Source: an uncultured Collinsella sp. (lineage in GTDB: Bacteria > Actinomycetota > Coriobacteriia > Coriobacteriales > Coriobacteriaceae). Taken from it: a DNA stretch of 41,694 nt. The position numbers and the translations under genes are program-made. The notes under the pieces are model-generated. The model worked only from the letters and a program-made list of their open reading frames with translations. It was not told the origin of the DNA and did no database searches. Positions 1-8,079 of the stretch are shown here, piece after piece (position 1 is the stretch's first letter; the number at the start of each line of letters is the position of its first letter). Location of the stretch: the NCBI GenBank assembly GCA_902496335.1, contig CABVAO010000014.1, positions 1 through 41,694 on the forward strand, written 5' to 3'.

Positions 1-17
1 ACAGTCCTGCGCAAGAC

Positions 18-43
18 GAAGGCCACATTAAGTGGCCTTCTTT
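18..43 (+). terminator. Hairpin terminator of a gene left of the window
   Basis: A perfect 9-bp stem (GAAGGCCAC at 18-26 with GTGGCCTTC at 32-40) and a 5-nt loop are followed by a short T stretch at 41-43. The T run is short, so termination may be weak. It presumably ends a transcript coming from the left. Nothing else is seen in positions 1-111. Confidence 0.5.
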
Positions 44-111
44 GCGTGCGGAACTCGCGACAAACCAAAACCATCTCGCCAGCCCAGCGACCATGGGGTC
101 CCAAAGTTTTC

Positions 112-145
112 AAAAAAGCGGTCGGCGCGCAGGTGCGCCGACCGC
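112..145 (-). terminator. gyrA rho-independent terminator
   Basis: An 11-bp perfect GC-rich stem (118-128 with 135-145, 6-nt loop) is followed on the minus strand by six T (112-117). It lies 40 bp past the gyrA stop and ends the gyrBA transcript. Confidence 0.9.
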
Positions 146-185
146 CGATATATGGGGTCTGATGTTTTTGACCGGAGAGGACTAC

Positions 186-2924
186 TTACTCGTCGAGGAG
201 ATCCTCTGGCATGTCGTTGCCGTCGCCTAGGTCGACTGGAGCCTCTTCGGTGTCGGCTGCGGCCTCGGCGCCCTCGCCTTCGGGTTTTTCCTTGGCTGCC
301 GTCATACGGGCGACAGCGCAGATGCGGTCGTTGTCGTCGACGGTCATCATCTTGACGCCCTGGGTGGCGCGGCCAGTCTGGCTGATCTCGTCGGTCTTGA
401 CGCGAATGACCGTCGCGCCCTCCGTCACGATGAACAGCTCGTGCTGCGGGCCCACTGTCTTCATGGCCGCGAGGTTACCCTTACGCTCGGTCATTTGGAT
501 GGTGTAGACGCCCTGGCCGCCGCGATTCTGCTCCGGGTAGTCCGCGACCGGCGTGCGCTTGCCGTAGCCGCGCTCGGTGATGACGAACAGATCGCCGTTG
601 CCGTTAGTGACTTCCATGCCCAGAACGCTCACGCCGTCCTTCATACCAATACCGCGTACGCCGCTGGTATCGCGGCCGGTGGCGCGCACCTGCTCCTCGG
701 AGAACATGATCGCCTTGCCCGCGGTGGTGGCCAGGATAATCTTGTCGCCCTCGCGCACGCGGCGCACGTTCAGCAGCGCGTCGTCGTCACGCAGGTTGAT
801 AGCGATCAGGCCGTCGCGACGGCTGCGGTCATATGCGCTCATCACGGTCTTTTTGACCATGCCGCTCTTGGTGGCAAACATCAGGTACTCGTCGGCCGGG
901 AACTCGCGGCAGCTGATGACGCTCGCGATCTTCTCGCCTTCCTCGAAGGGCAGAAGGTTGACGATCGCGGTACCGCGCGCCTGGCGCGTACCCACCGGCA
1001 GCTCGTGCACCTTCAGGCGATAGACCTTGCCCTTGCTCGAGAAGAACAGCACGTACTCGTGCGTGGACGCGATGAACATCTCATCGATAACGTCGTCCTC
1101 TTTGAGGTTGACGCCCGACACGCCCTTGCCACCGCGCTTCTGGGCACGGTAGGCAGCCACTGGGATACGCTTAACGTAGCCGGTGTGGGTGATGGTCACG
1201 ACCATATCCTCGTCGGCGATGAGGTCCTCGACATCCAGGTCCTTCTCAACCTGGCTGATTTCGGTACGGCGATTGTCGCCAAACTTCTTGGAGATCTCGC
1301 GCATCTCTTCCTTGATGACGCCCAGAATCTTCTCCTCGTGCGCCAGCAGGTCCTCGTAGTAGGCGATGGCGCGGCGCAGGCCGTCCAACTCTTCTTGGAT
1401 CTTGTCGCGCTCCAGGCCGGTCAGGCGGCGCAGCTTCATCTCGAGGATGGCCGTGGTCTGCTCGGGCGTAAAGCCAAAGCGTTCGATCAGTCGGCTGCTG
1501 GCCTCGGAGTCGGTCTGCGAGGAGCGGATGATGCTGATGACCTCGTCGATATGGTCAAGGGCCATCAGGTAGCCCTCGAGGATATGCGCGCGGGCCTGGG
1601 CCTTCTTAAGGTCGAAGCGGGTGCGGCGGGTGACGACGTCGACCTGGTGGTCGATGTAGTGCTGCAGCATCTCACGCAGGCTCAGGCATTTGGGAACGCC
1701 GTTGACGAGTGCCAGGTTGTTGGCGCCAAAGGTCGTCTGCAGCGAGGTGTACTTATACAGATTGTTGAGCACGACCTGCGGAATGACGCCCTTCTTGAGC
1801 TCGATGACCAGACGGATGCCCTTCTGGTTGGACTCATCGCGCATATCCGAGATGCCCTCGATACGCTTGTCGTTGACGAGCTGGGCGATCTTCTCCTGCA
1901 GAGTGCCCTTGTTGACCATGTAGGGAATCTCGGTAAAGACCAGGCGGCTGCGGCCGGTCTTGGTGGACTCCACATGTGCCTTGGCACGCACGGTAATGGA
2001 GCCGCGGCCGGTCTCGTAGCTCTGCTTAATGCCGGCGCTGCCCATGATGATGGCGCCAGTGGGGAAGTCCGGACCGGGCATGATCTGCATGAGCTCGTCG
2101 ACGGTGGCGTCGGGGTTGTCGATCAGGTAGCAGGTGGCCTCGATCGCCTCGGTGAGGTTATGCGGAGCGATGTTGGTGGCCATGCCGACGGCGATGCCCT
2201 GGCTGCCGTTGACCAGCAGGTTGGGGAAGCGCGCAGGCAGCGCCACGGGCTCGGCGAGCGATTCGTCGTAGTTGGGCTGCCAGTCGACGGTATCCTTCTG
2301 CAAGTCACGCAGCAGTTCCATGGCGGGCTTGGCCAGGCGGCTCTCGGTGTAACGCATGGCCGCCGCGCCGTCGCCGTCGATGTTGCCGAAGTTGCCGTGA
2401 CCGTCGATGAGCGGCGTGCGCATGGAGAACCACTGCGCCAGGCGGACCATGGCCTCATAGACCGCGGAATCGCCGTGCGGGTGGTACTTACCGATAACTT
2501 CGCCGACCGTCCAGGCCGACTTCTTGTGCGGTCGGTTGGGGTAGATGCCGCTCTCGTTCATCGCGTACAGGATGCGGCGGTGAACCGGCTTTAAGCCGTC
2601 GCGCACGTCCGGCAGGGCGCGCGCCGTGATGACCGACATCGAATACTCGATGAACGACTGCTTCATCTCGCGACCGAACTCCGAAATCTGGAGCTGGCCG
2701 CCGTTGATATCCTCGCCGGCCGAGGCGCCGCGATCGACTTCGCCAAAGCTCTCCTCGAGCTCGGCGTCGTCTTCTTCCTCATCATCATCGGCATCGGGGT
2801 TATAGGCGTCCGGATCGCCGTCCTCGCCCTGCTCAGCACGGGCAAGCAGGCGCTTCAGATCATCGGGCATACCGGCATCGCCGGCCTCGTCCATACCCTC
2901 GTTATTGTTGATATCGTCTGCCAC
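186..2924 (-). CDS. gyrA: DNA gyrase subunit A with acidic N-terminal extension
   Basis: GyrA breaks and rejoins DNA in the A2B2 gyrase that introduces negative supercoils. The 912-residue protein has the 5Y-CAP core from about residue 85 (motif GREMKQSF, then RALPDVRDGLKPVHRR), the quinolone-pocket segment HPHGDSAVYEA with Ser153 and Glu157 (equivalent to E. coli 83 and 87), catalytic Tyr192 in AAMRYTE, and a C-terminal beta-pinwheel with the GyrA box written QKRGGKG. The start is GTG at 2924, chosen because AGGAGGT sits 5 nt upstream; the gyrB stop lies inside that ribosome-binding region, so the two genes are translationally close. Odd: about 75 extra residues at the N-terminus, very rich in Asp and Glu, absent from E. 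coli GyrA; the C-terminal tail is also acidic. Family assignment is certain. Confidence 0.98.
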   Translation of the reverse strand: MADDINNNEGMDEAGDAGMPDDLKRLLARAEQGEDGDPDAYNPDADDDEEEDDAELEESFGEVDRGASAGEDINGGQLQISEFGREMKQSFIEYSMSVITARALPDVRDGLKPVHRRILYAMNESGIYPNRPHKKSAWTVGEVIGKYHPHGDSAVYEAMVRLAQWFSMRTPLIDGHGNFGNIDGDGAAAMRYTESRLAKPAMELLRDLQKDTVDWQPNYDESLAEPVALPARFPNLLVNGSQGIAVGMATNIAPHNLTEAIEATCYLIDNPDATVDELMQIMPGPDFPTGAIIMGSAGIKQSYETGRGSITVRAKAHVESTKTGRSRLVFTEIPYMVNKGTLQEKIAQLVNDKRIEGISDMRDESNQKGIRLVIELKKGVIPQVVLNNLYKYTSLQTTFGANNLALVNGVPKCLSLREMLQHYIDHQVDVVTRRTRFDLKKAQARAHILEGYLMALDHIDEVISIIRSSQTDSEASSRLIERFGFTPEQTTAILEMKLRRLTGLERDKIQEELDGLRRAIAYYEDLLAHEEKILGVIKEEMREISKKFGDNRRTEISQVEKDLDVEDLIADEDMVVTITHTGYVKRIPVAAYRAQKRGGKGVSGVNLKEDDVIDEMFIASTHEYVLFFSSKGKVYRLKVHELPVGTRQARGTAIVNLLPFEEGEKIASVISCREFPADEYLMFATKSGMVKKTVMSAYDRSRRDGLIAINLRDDDALLNVRRVREGDKIILATTAGKAIMFSEEQVRATGRDTSGVRGIGMKDGVSVLGMEVTNGNGDLFVITERGYGKRTPVADYPEQNRGGQGVYTIQMTERKGNLAAMKTVGPQHELFIVTEGATVIRVKTDEISQTGRATQGVKMMTVDDNDRICAVARMTAAKEKPEGEGAEAAADTEEAPVDLGDGNDMPEDLLDE

Positions 2925-2935
2925 GTTACCTCCTC

Positions 2936-4966
2936 TTAAGCATCAAGGAAACGCGCGTCATGCGCATGTTTTTCAATGTACTCGCGGCGATAGCCGACCT
3001 CAGAACCCATCAGCTCGCGCACGGCGCGGTCCGCCACCACGGCGTCCTCGATCGACACACGCTGCAGGATGCGGGTCTTGGGGTCCATCGTCGTCGAGGC
3101 AAGCTGCTTGGGGTCCATCTCGCCCAGGCCCTTGTAGCGCTGGACGGTATAGCCCTTGCGCTTTTTGGTGATTTTGCCGTCCTTGGCCTTGCCGTCCTCG
3201 TCGTTATCGTCGGGGTTCAGGCCCAAGCTCTGGATGGTGTCGCGCAGGATCTCGTCTTCGGGCTGGCGGCCGTTGGGATACACGTAGTGGATCTTGTTGC
3301 GCACCTTAATGCCAAAGATGGGCGGGCAGGCAACATAGACGTAGCCGGCATCGATCAGCGGACGCATGTACTTGTAGAAGAACGTCAGCAGCAGGATGCG
3401 GATATGCGCACCGTCGACGTCTGCATCGGTCATGATGATGATCTTGTGGTAGCGCGCCTTGGTGATATCGAAATCGCCGCCGTCGCCGGCACTCGTCGTG
3501 ACGCCGCAGCCGATCGCGGTAATCAGCGACTGGATAGTGTCACTCGAAAACGCGCGATGGTCACCAACGCGTTCGACGTTCAAAATCTTGCCGCGCAGGG
3601 GCAAAATCGCCTGGATGTCTCGGCGGCGGCCGTCCTTGGCCGAACCGCCTGCCGAGTCGCCCTCTACGATGAAGAGCTCGGTCAGCTCGGCATCGCGCAC
3701 CGAGCAGTCGGCGAGCTTACCGGGCAGGGACGCCGTCTCGAGCAGGCTCTTGCGGCGGGTCGCCTCGCGCGCCTTGCGGGCGGCGTTGCGCGCCTTGCAG
3801 GCCTGTTGCGCCTTCTTGACGATCTCGCGCGCGGGCTTGGGGTGCTCCTCGAGGTAATCGGCAAGGCCGTCGGTCACGATCTTGAGCGTGAGCGCGCGCA
3901 TATAGGAGCTGCCGAGCTTGGCCTTGGTCTGGCCCTCAAACTGCGGATCGGGCAGCTTGACCGAGATAACGGCCGAAAGGCCCTCGCGCACATCGTCGCC
4001 GGTCAGGTTGGCGTCTTTTTCCTTGAGCAGGTTCTGCTTGCGCGCGTAATCGTTGATCACGCGGGTGAGCGCGGTACGGAAGCCCTCAAGGTGCATGCCG
4101 CCTTCGGGGGTGTAGATGTCGTTGGCAAACGACATGACGTTCTCGCCGTAGCCGCTATTCCACTGCAGGGAAACCTCGACCTCGCCCATCTTGGCCACAG
4201 GCGCGTCCGGGTCCGATTTGCCCTCGATGTAGATAGGCTCCTTAAAGGCCTCGGGAACGTCCTTGCCCTCGTTGAGGAACTTGACGAAGTCGATGATGCC
4301 GCCCTCGTAGCAAAACTCCTCCACGTGGGGAGTCGCCTCGCGCTCGTCGGTCAGCACGATTTTGAGGTTCTTATTGAGGAACGCCGTCTCCTGCAGACGG
4401 TTATGCAGCGTATCGAAATCGTAGATGCAGGTCTCGAAGATCTCGTCGTCGGGCCAGAAGGTGACGGTGGTGCCCGTCGAATCCGAGGTGCCCACGACCT
4501 CCATCTTCTTGACGGTCTTGCCGCGCGAGAACTCCATCTCGTAGGTGTTGCCATCGCGACGAACCTGAACGACCACGCGCTTGGACAGTGCGTTGACGAC
4601 GGAGATGCCCACGCCGTGCAGGCCGCCCGAGACCTTATAGGCCGAGTTATCGAACTTACCGCCGGCGTGCAAGATCGTCATGACGACCTCGAGCGTCGGG
4701 ATCTTTTTAACAGGGTGCTCGTCGACGGGGATGCCGCGCCCGTTGTCGACGACCGTGATGGAGTTGTCGGCGTGGACCGTCACCTGGATCTCGGTGCAGA
4801 AACCGGCCATGGCCTCGTCGACGGAGTTGTCAACGATCTCCCACACCAGGTGATGCAGACCGCTGGCGCTCGTCGAGCCGATATACATGCCCGGGCGCTT
4901 ACGAACGGCCTCGAGACCTTCGAGAATCTTAATCTCGCCGCCATCGTAATCGTTTTCGTTTGCCAC
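2936..4966 (-). CDS. gyrB: DNA gyrase subunit B
   Basis: GyrB is the ATPase subunit of gyrase. Visible in order: GHKL ATP-binding elements (WEIVDNSVDEA with the Mg-binding Asn near residue 47, DNGRGIP near 74-80, GGLHGVG near 114-120), the transducer domain, the TOPRIM motif EGDSAGG near 434, the metal-binding DADVDGAH near 515, and the C-terminal QRYKGLGEMDP and REYIEKHA segments. A charged insert (DDNDEDGKAKDGK) precedes QRYKGLGEM. The open frame extends upstream to a TTG at 4984, but GTG at 4966 is preferred because AAGGAGG (4971-4977) lies directly before it and inside the longer version. The gene ends 11 nt before gyrA, with which it forms an operon. A terminator upstream (5016-5045) separates it from dciA, so it should have its own promoter in 4967-5015; I could not fix one. 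Confidence 0.97.
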   Translation of the reverse strand: MANENDYDGGEIKILEGLEAVRKRPGMYIGSTSASGLHHLVWEIVDNSVDEAMAGFCTEIQVTVHADNSITVVDNGRGIPVDEHPVKKIPTLEVVMTILHAGGKFDNSAYKVSGGLHGVGISVVNALSKRVVVQVRRDGNTYEMEFSRGKTVKKMEVVGTSDSTGTTVTFWPDDEIFETCIYDFDTLHNRLQETAFLNKNLKIVLTDEREATPHVEEFCYEGGIIDFVKFLNEGKDVPEAFKEPIYIEGKSDPDAPVAKMGEVEVSLQWNSGYGENVMSFANDIYTPEGGMHLEGFRTALTRVINDYARKQNLLKEKDANLTGDDVREGLSAVISVKLPDPQFEGQTKAKLGSSYMRALTLKIVTDGLADYLEEHPKPAREIVKKAQQACKARNAARKAREATRRKSLLETASLPGKLADCSVRDAELTELFIVEGDSAGGSAKDGRRRDIQAILPLRGKILNVERVGDHRAFSSDTIQSLITAIGCGVTTSAGDGGDFDITKARYHKIIIMTDADVDGAHIRILLLTFFYKYMRPLIDAGYVYVACPPIFGIKVRNKIHYVYPNGRQPEDEILRDTIQSLGLNPDDNDEDGKAKDGKITKKRKGYTVQRYKGLGEMDPKQLASTTMDPKTRILQRVSIEDAVVADRAVRELMGSEVGYRREYIEKHAHDARFLDA

Positions 4967-5015
4967 ACGTCCTCCTTCAGTCAAGAAAATGTGTACAGCC
5001 TTACTAGTTTATCGT

Positions 5016-5045
5016 AAAAAAATACCCTCGGGAACGAGGGTATTT
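5016..5045 (-). terminator. Terminator after the dnaA-dnaN-recF-dciA block
   Basis: An 11-bp stem (5020-5030 with 5035-5045) and a GGAA/TTCC tetraloop are followed on the minus strand by an uninterrupted T run. It separates dciA from gyrB, so gyrBA is a distinct transcription unit. Confidence 0.88.
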
Positions 5046-5071
5046 GGCTCTACAAGGCCACCAGATGCGAT

Positions 5072-5635
5072 TTAAGGCTCTTTTTTGCTTTGCACGCCCT
5101 TGGCCCACTCGGCGCTGGCTCTCATGGCGTTCTCGAGGGCCTCGCGCAGTTTTTGGTCTTCGATGGGCGCCACTTGGCACTCAATCTCGGTGCGCTCGGC
5201 CTCACTGAGGTCGGCGTGCGGAGCCGGCGGGCGCTCGGTCGTCGCCGGGCGCAGGCGCTCCCTGGCGGCGGGTGGCGTGTGACCGGGCGCGGTGGTTTTG
5301 AACACCAGGCCGTCCACATGTGCACCGGCGCGCTCCATACGTGCGCGGATGATCTCACGCAACAGCGTCATTTCCTGCGTCCACGAGGGCGAGTCGAGGT
5401 ACACCAGCAGCTCATTGGACTCGGGCAGGTAGCGCAGGCCCGTCACATGGCGCCCCTCGCGCGTGCCCGAGCACACCGCATTCCAGGCGCGATAGACCGT
5501 GCGCGACTCCTCGGCAGCCTCCATCTGCGCACGGCGCTCTGGCGTCGCGGCCGCCAGGATGCGCTGACGCTCTGCGTTCAAAAATCCACTGAAGGCGACC
5601 GTTTCGCTCTCGCGCTCGTAATTAGCACGTCTCAC
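5072..5635 (-). CDS. DUF721/DciA-family protein, probable replicative helicase loader
   Basis: 187 residues. The central stretch around VYRAWNAVCSG, GRHVTGLRYLP, ELLVYLDSPSWTQEM and LLREIIRARM matches the DUF721 (DciA) fold, which in bacteria lacking DnaC or DnaI helps load DnaB helicase at the origin. Its position between recF and gyrB is the classical actinobacterial one. The N-terminus holds a charged helix and the part after residue 110 is Pro/Arg/Glu-rich and probably disordered before a final amphipathic helix. The GTG start at 5635 overlaps the recF end by 14 nt with AAGGTGG upstream, so translation is coupled to recF. Family call is good; the loader role is taken from characterised DciA proteins and is not visible in this sequence. 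Confidence 0.82.
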   Translation of the reverse strand: MRRANYERESETVAFSGFLNAERQRILAAATPERRAQMEAAEESRTVYRAWNAVCSGTREGRHVTGLRYLPESNELLVYLDSPSWTQEMTLLREIIRARMERAGAHVDGLVFKTTAPGHTPPAARERLRPATTERPPAPHADLSEAERTEIECQVAPIEDQKLREALENAMRASAEWAKGVQSKKEP

Positions 5636-6728
5636 CCATGCTCACCACCTTGGCTCGATCAAGCAGGTCATCGGTAAAATACCCCAGGTTGGTCGTGGTT
5701 ATGACCGTCTGGATATCATCGCCGATCAACCGCAGAAAAGCACCGCGGCGCTCGCCGTCGAGTTCGCTCATCACGTCGTCCAAAAGCAGCAGCGGAGCGG
5801 TGCCCAGGACATCGCGAGCCACGGCCACCTCCGCCACCTTCCAGGCCAAAACCAACGTTCGCTGCTGACCTTGGCTGGCAAATGAACGGGCAGAGCGGCC
5901 CGCCACGGCAAACTCAATCTCATCGCGATGCGGTCCCACCAACGTCACGCCGCGGCGAATTTCCTCGTCGGCGCGCTCATCAAGGGCAGCCAGCATGCGC
6001 TCGTACGCCCAGCCCTTCAGCTCTTCGCGATCCTCGACCTGGGGCAAATCCCCCAGCGTGGACGTATAGGTCACGCTGGCAGCCTCGCCGGACGCCACTT
6101 GACCGTAGGCAGTGTGCACATGGCCCGCCAGCCGGTCGAGTAGGGCCAACCGGTGCACGAGCAGGGCCGAGCCCGCGCGGGCAATCGAATCGTTCCACGC
6201 GCCGAGCATCTCGCGGCAGCACCAGGTCTCCTTAAGCAGGGCGTTACGCTGGGTCACGCAGCGCCCATAGGTGCTCGCAAGATCGGCATAGCGTGCGCTC
6301 AGTTGCATGCCAAAGTCATCGAGGGCGGCGCGGCGCACACTGGCGCCTCTCTTAACCATGTCCAGATGGTCGGGGCAAAACAGTACGCTCGGCAGAGCCC
6401 CGCGCACACCGGCGGCAGAGCACCTCTTGCCGTTGCGGCTAAACGAGCGCTTACCGTCCTCCACGCTCAATCCCATATCAAGCACGCGGCCGTCGCCCTC
6501 GAGCCTCAGCTCGACCTTGCACGAGCCCACGCCGTCATGGACGAGCTCGGCTGCGGTCGGATGCCTAAACGAGGCGCCGCTCGTCAGCAGCTGCAGCGCC
6601 TCTATGAGATTGGTCTTTCCTGCCGCGTTGGGTCCCGCAAGTATCGTCACGCCCTCGTCCAGGGCAAGGCGATAGCTATCGAAGCTGCGGTAGTGCGCGA
6701 CGGAAAGATCGCGGGCGAACATGGTCAT
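5622..6728 (-). CDS. recF: DNA replication and repair protein RecF
   Basis: SMC-like ATPase that helps place RecA at gaps and stalled forks. Of 368 residues, Walker A is GPNAAGKT (32-39), the ABC-type signature is ASQGQQRT (near 285-292), followed by LAWKVAEV, and Walker B with D-loop is LLLLDDVMSELDG (near 312-324). Length and order are normal for RecF. It starts ATG 9 nt after the dnaN stop with no convincing ribosome-binding site, which suggests coupling to dnaN; a second in-frame ATG lies two codons in (6722). It overlaps the next gene (dciA) by 14 nt. Confidence 0.96.
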   Translation of the reverse strand: MTMFARDLSVAHYRSFDSYRLALDEGVTILAGPNAAGKTNLIEALQLLTSGASFRHPTAAELVHDGVGSCKVELRLEGDGRVLDMGLSVEDGKRSFSRNGKRCSAAGVRGALPSVLFCPDHLDMVKRGASVRRAALDDFGMQLSARYADLASTYGRCVTQRNALLKETWCCREMLGAWNDSIARAGSALLVHRLALLDRLAGHVHTAYGQVASGEAASVTYTSTLGDLPQVEDREELKGWAYERMLAALDERADEEIRRGVTLVGPHRDEIEFAVAGRSARSFASQGQQRTLVLAWKVAEVAVARDVLGTAPLLLLDDVMSELDGERRGAFLRLIGDDIQTVITTTNLGYFTDDLLDRAKVVSMGETC

Positions 6729-6737
6729 GGCGCAGCG

Positions 6738-7841
6738 CTAGATGCGGACCGGCATGACCAGGTACAGGTAGTTGATCTTGTCGTAGGACTTGAAGATACC
6801 CGCCTGCGAGTAGCTCTTGAGCTCCAGCGTGATCTCCTTCTCCTTGGACAGGGCGTTGAGGCAGCCGAAGATGTAGTGGTAGTTGAAGGCGATGGTACCC
6901 GACTCGCCCTCGGCCTCGACATCGATCGTCTCCTGCGCAAGGTCCTGGTCATTGGAAATGGAGGACAGGCCCATCTGCCCGTTCTCGACATCGATCTCGA
7001 ACTTGACGGCGGGGTTGGCGCTCGCGATAACGGCCACGCGCTTGAGGGCGGCGTTAAAGGCGGCCACATCAATCTTGACACTCGTCACGCACGAATCGGG
7101 GATGAGCTGCTTGTAGTTGGGATACATGCCCTCGATGCGGCGCGACACGTAGGTGGTGTTGCCGGCCTCAAAGACGACCTGGGTGTCGGTAGCCCCGATC
7201 ATGATGGTCGCCTGGCTGGCCATGATGTTCAGCGCGTCGTTAAAGGCGTCGGCCGGAACGTTGAGCTCAAAGGAACCCTCGAGGGTCGAGGTCTCAACCT
7301 GCGTATCGCACACGGCCAAACGGAAGGAATCGGTCGCCACCAGGCGCACGGTGTTGTTCTCGACCTTCATGTGCACGCCACCCAGGATGGGGCGGGCCTT
7401 GTCGGTCGAGGTGACGCGCCACACGCGGCCGACCATCTCGGACAAGATATCGGTCGGCAGTTCCACGGCGCTCTCGATGGCATAGGCCGGAAACTCGGGG
7501 AAGTCATTAGCATCAAGCGTGTTCAGGCGGAAAGAGCTCTTCTCGCAACCAATCAGCACCTGGCGCTCGGACAGCTCAAAGGTGACCGGGGCATCGGGGA
7601 GGGTCTTGGTGATATTGGAGAGCATCTTACAGGGGATAACCATCTCGCCCTCTTCTTCGACATGCGCCGCGATGCGATGACGGATCGAGATGGTGTAGTT
7701 AGAGGTCTGGAATTCCAAGATGCCGTCTTGGGCCTTGACGAGCACGCCCGACAGGATGGGAAGGGTGGATGCCGAAGCGACACCCTTCATAACGACGCCG
7801 ATGGCTTGTGTAAGCGAGCTCTGGCTGACGGTGAACTTCAT
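6738..7841 (-). CDS. dnaN: DNA polymerase III beta subunit (sliding clamp)
   Basis: The beta clamp tethers the replicative polymerase to DNA. The 367-residue protein has the usual three-domain length, begins MKFTVSQSSL and ends MPVRI, close to the MPMRL terminus typical of clamps. Internal landmarks include TLPILSGVLVKA, DFPEFP, RPILGGVHM, SFRLAVCDT and GMYPNYKQLIP. ATG start with AAAGGT 8 nt upstream. The 238-bp gap to dnaA behind it contains AT-rich DNA and origin-like elements (see 7850-8064). It heads a tight dnaN-recF-dciA series. Confidence 0.97.
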   Translation of the reverse strand: MKFTVSQSSLTQAIGVVMKGVASASTLPILSGVLVKAQDGILEFQTSNYTISIRHRIAAHVEEEGEMVIPCKMLSNITKTLPDAPVTFELSERQVLIGCEKSSFRLNTLDANDFPEFPAYAIESAVELPTDILSEMVGRVWRVTSTDKARPILGGVHMKVENNTVRLVATDSFRLAVCDTQVETSTLEGSFELNVPADAFNDALNIMASQATIMIGATDTQVVFEAGNTTYVSRRIEGMYPNYKQLIPDSCVTSVKIDVAAFNAALKRVAVIASANPAVKFEIDVENGQMGLSSISNDQDLAQETIDVEAEGESGTIAFNYHYIFGCLNALSKEKEITLELKSYSQAGIFKSYDKINYLYLVMPVRI

Positions 7842-7849
7842 CTTTTAAT

Positions 7850-7909
7850 ACCTTTCTATAGATATAAATATCTTAATAATAGTAATAGCACTGACGAAAC
7901 TGTTGATTA
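7850..7909. other. Candidate origin unwinding element: AT-rich patch with DnaA-trio-like repeats
   Basis: The dnaN-dnaA gap holds an AT-rich block at about 7850-7890, the most AT-rich stretch nearby. Inside it five consecutive triplets TAA TAA TAG TAA TAG occupy 7874-7888. DnaA-trios of the bacterial basal unwinding system are written 3'-(G/A)AT-5', that is, 5'-TAG or TAA triplets, running away from a DnaA box. Here a box-like TGTTGATTA (7901-7909) lies 12 bp from the triplets on the expected side. The arrangement matches what is known from B. subtilis between dnaA and dnaN; the functional call is inference. Confidence 0.55.
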
Positions 7910-7973
7910 CTCCCAAAGACGCAGGTCAGACCCAGAAAGAGAATCGACAGCAGCCTGTGTGCAACAGGGGTGG

Positions 7974-8064
7974 TTTTCCACGTTCAAAACCTGCGCAAAA
8001 CTTTTCATCACCGCGGGTTGGGTTTTAGACACCTTATGCCCGTGGTTTCGACAAGTTTTCAACA
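7974..8064. other. DnaA-box-like cluster upstream of dnaN
   Basis: This stretch contains TTTTCCACG (7974-7982, one mismatch from the common TTTTCCACA), TTTTCATCA (8002-8010), GTTTCGACA (8045-8053) and an exact TTTTCAACA (8056-8064). The last two form a composite, TTTCGACAA then TTTTCAACA, that recurs in slightly altered form at 11236-11254. I infer DnaA binding sites with consensus TTTTCAACA in this organism. Confidence 0.5.
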
Positions 8065-8079
8065 GGTGTCTCTATTTCC

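Noticed and set aside
2454..2468. Glu157 in GyrA as a quinolone-resistance change
   Set aside because: Glu at the position of E. coli Asp87 is the normal residue in many Gram-positive gyrases and Ser153 is intact.
441..2594. 717-codon open frame on the plus strand opposite gyrA
   Set aside because: It is the antisense of gyrA, kept open by high GC codon bias; no ribosome-binding site and a low-complexity Ala/Val/Asp/His translation.
2960..5017. 685-codon open frame opposite gyrB
   Set aside because: Antisense shadow of gyrB with no recognisable motif.
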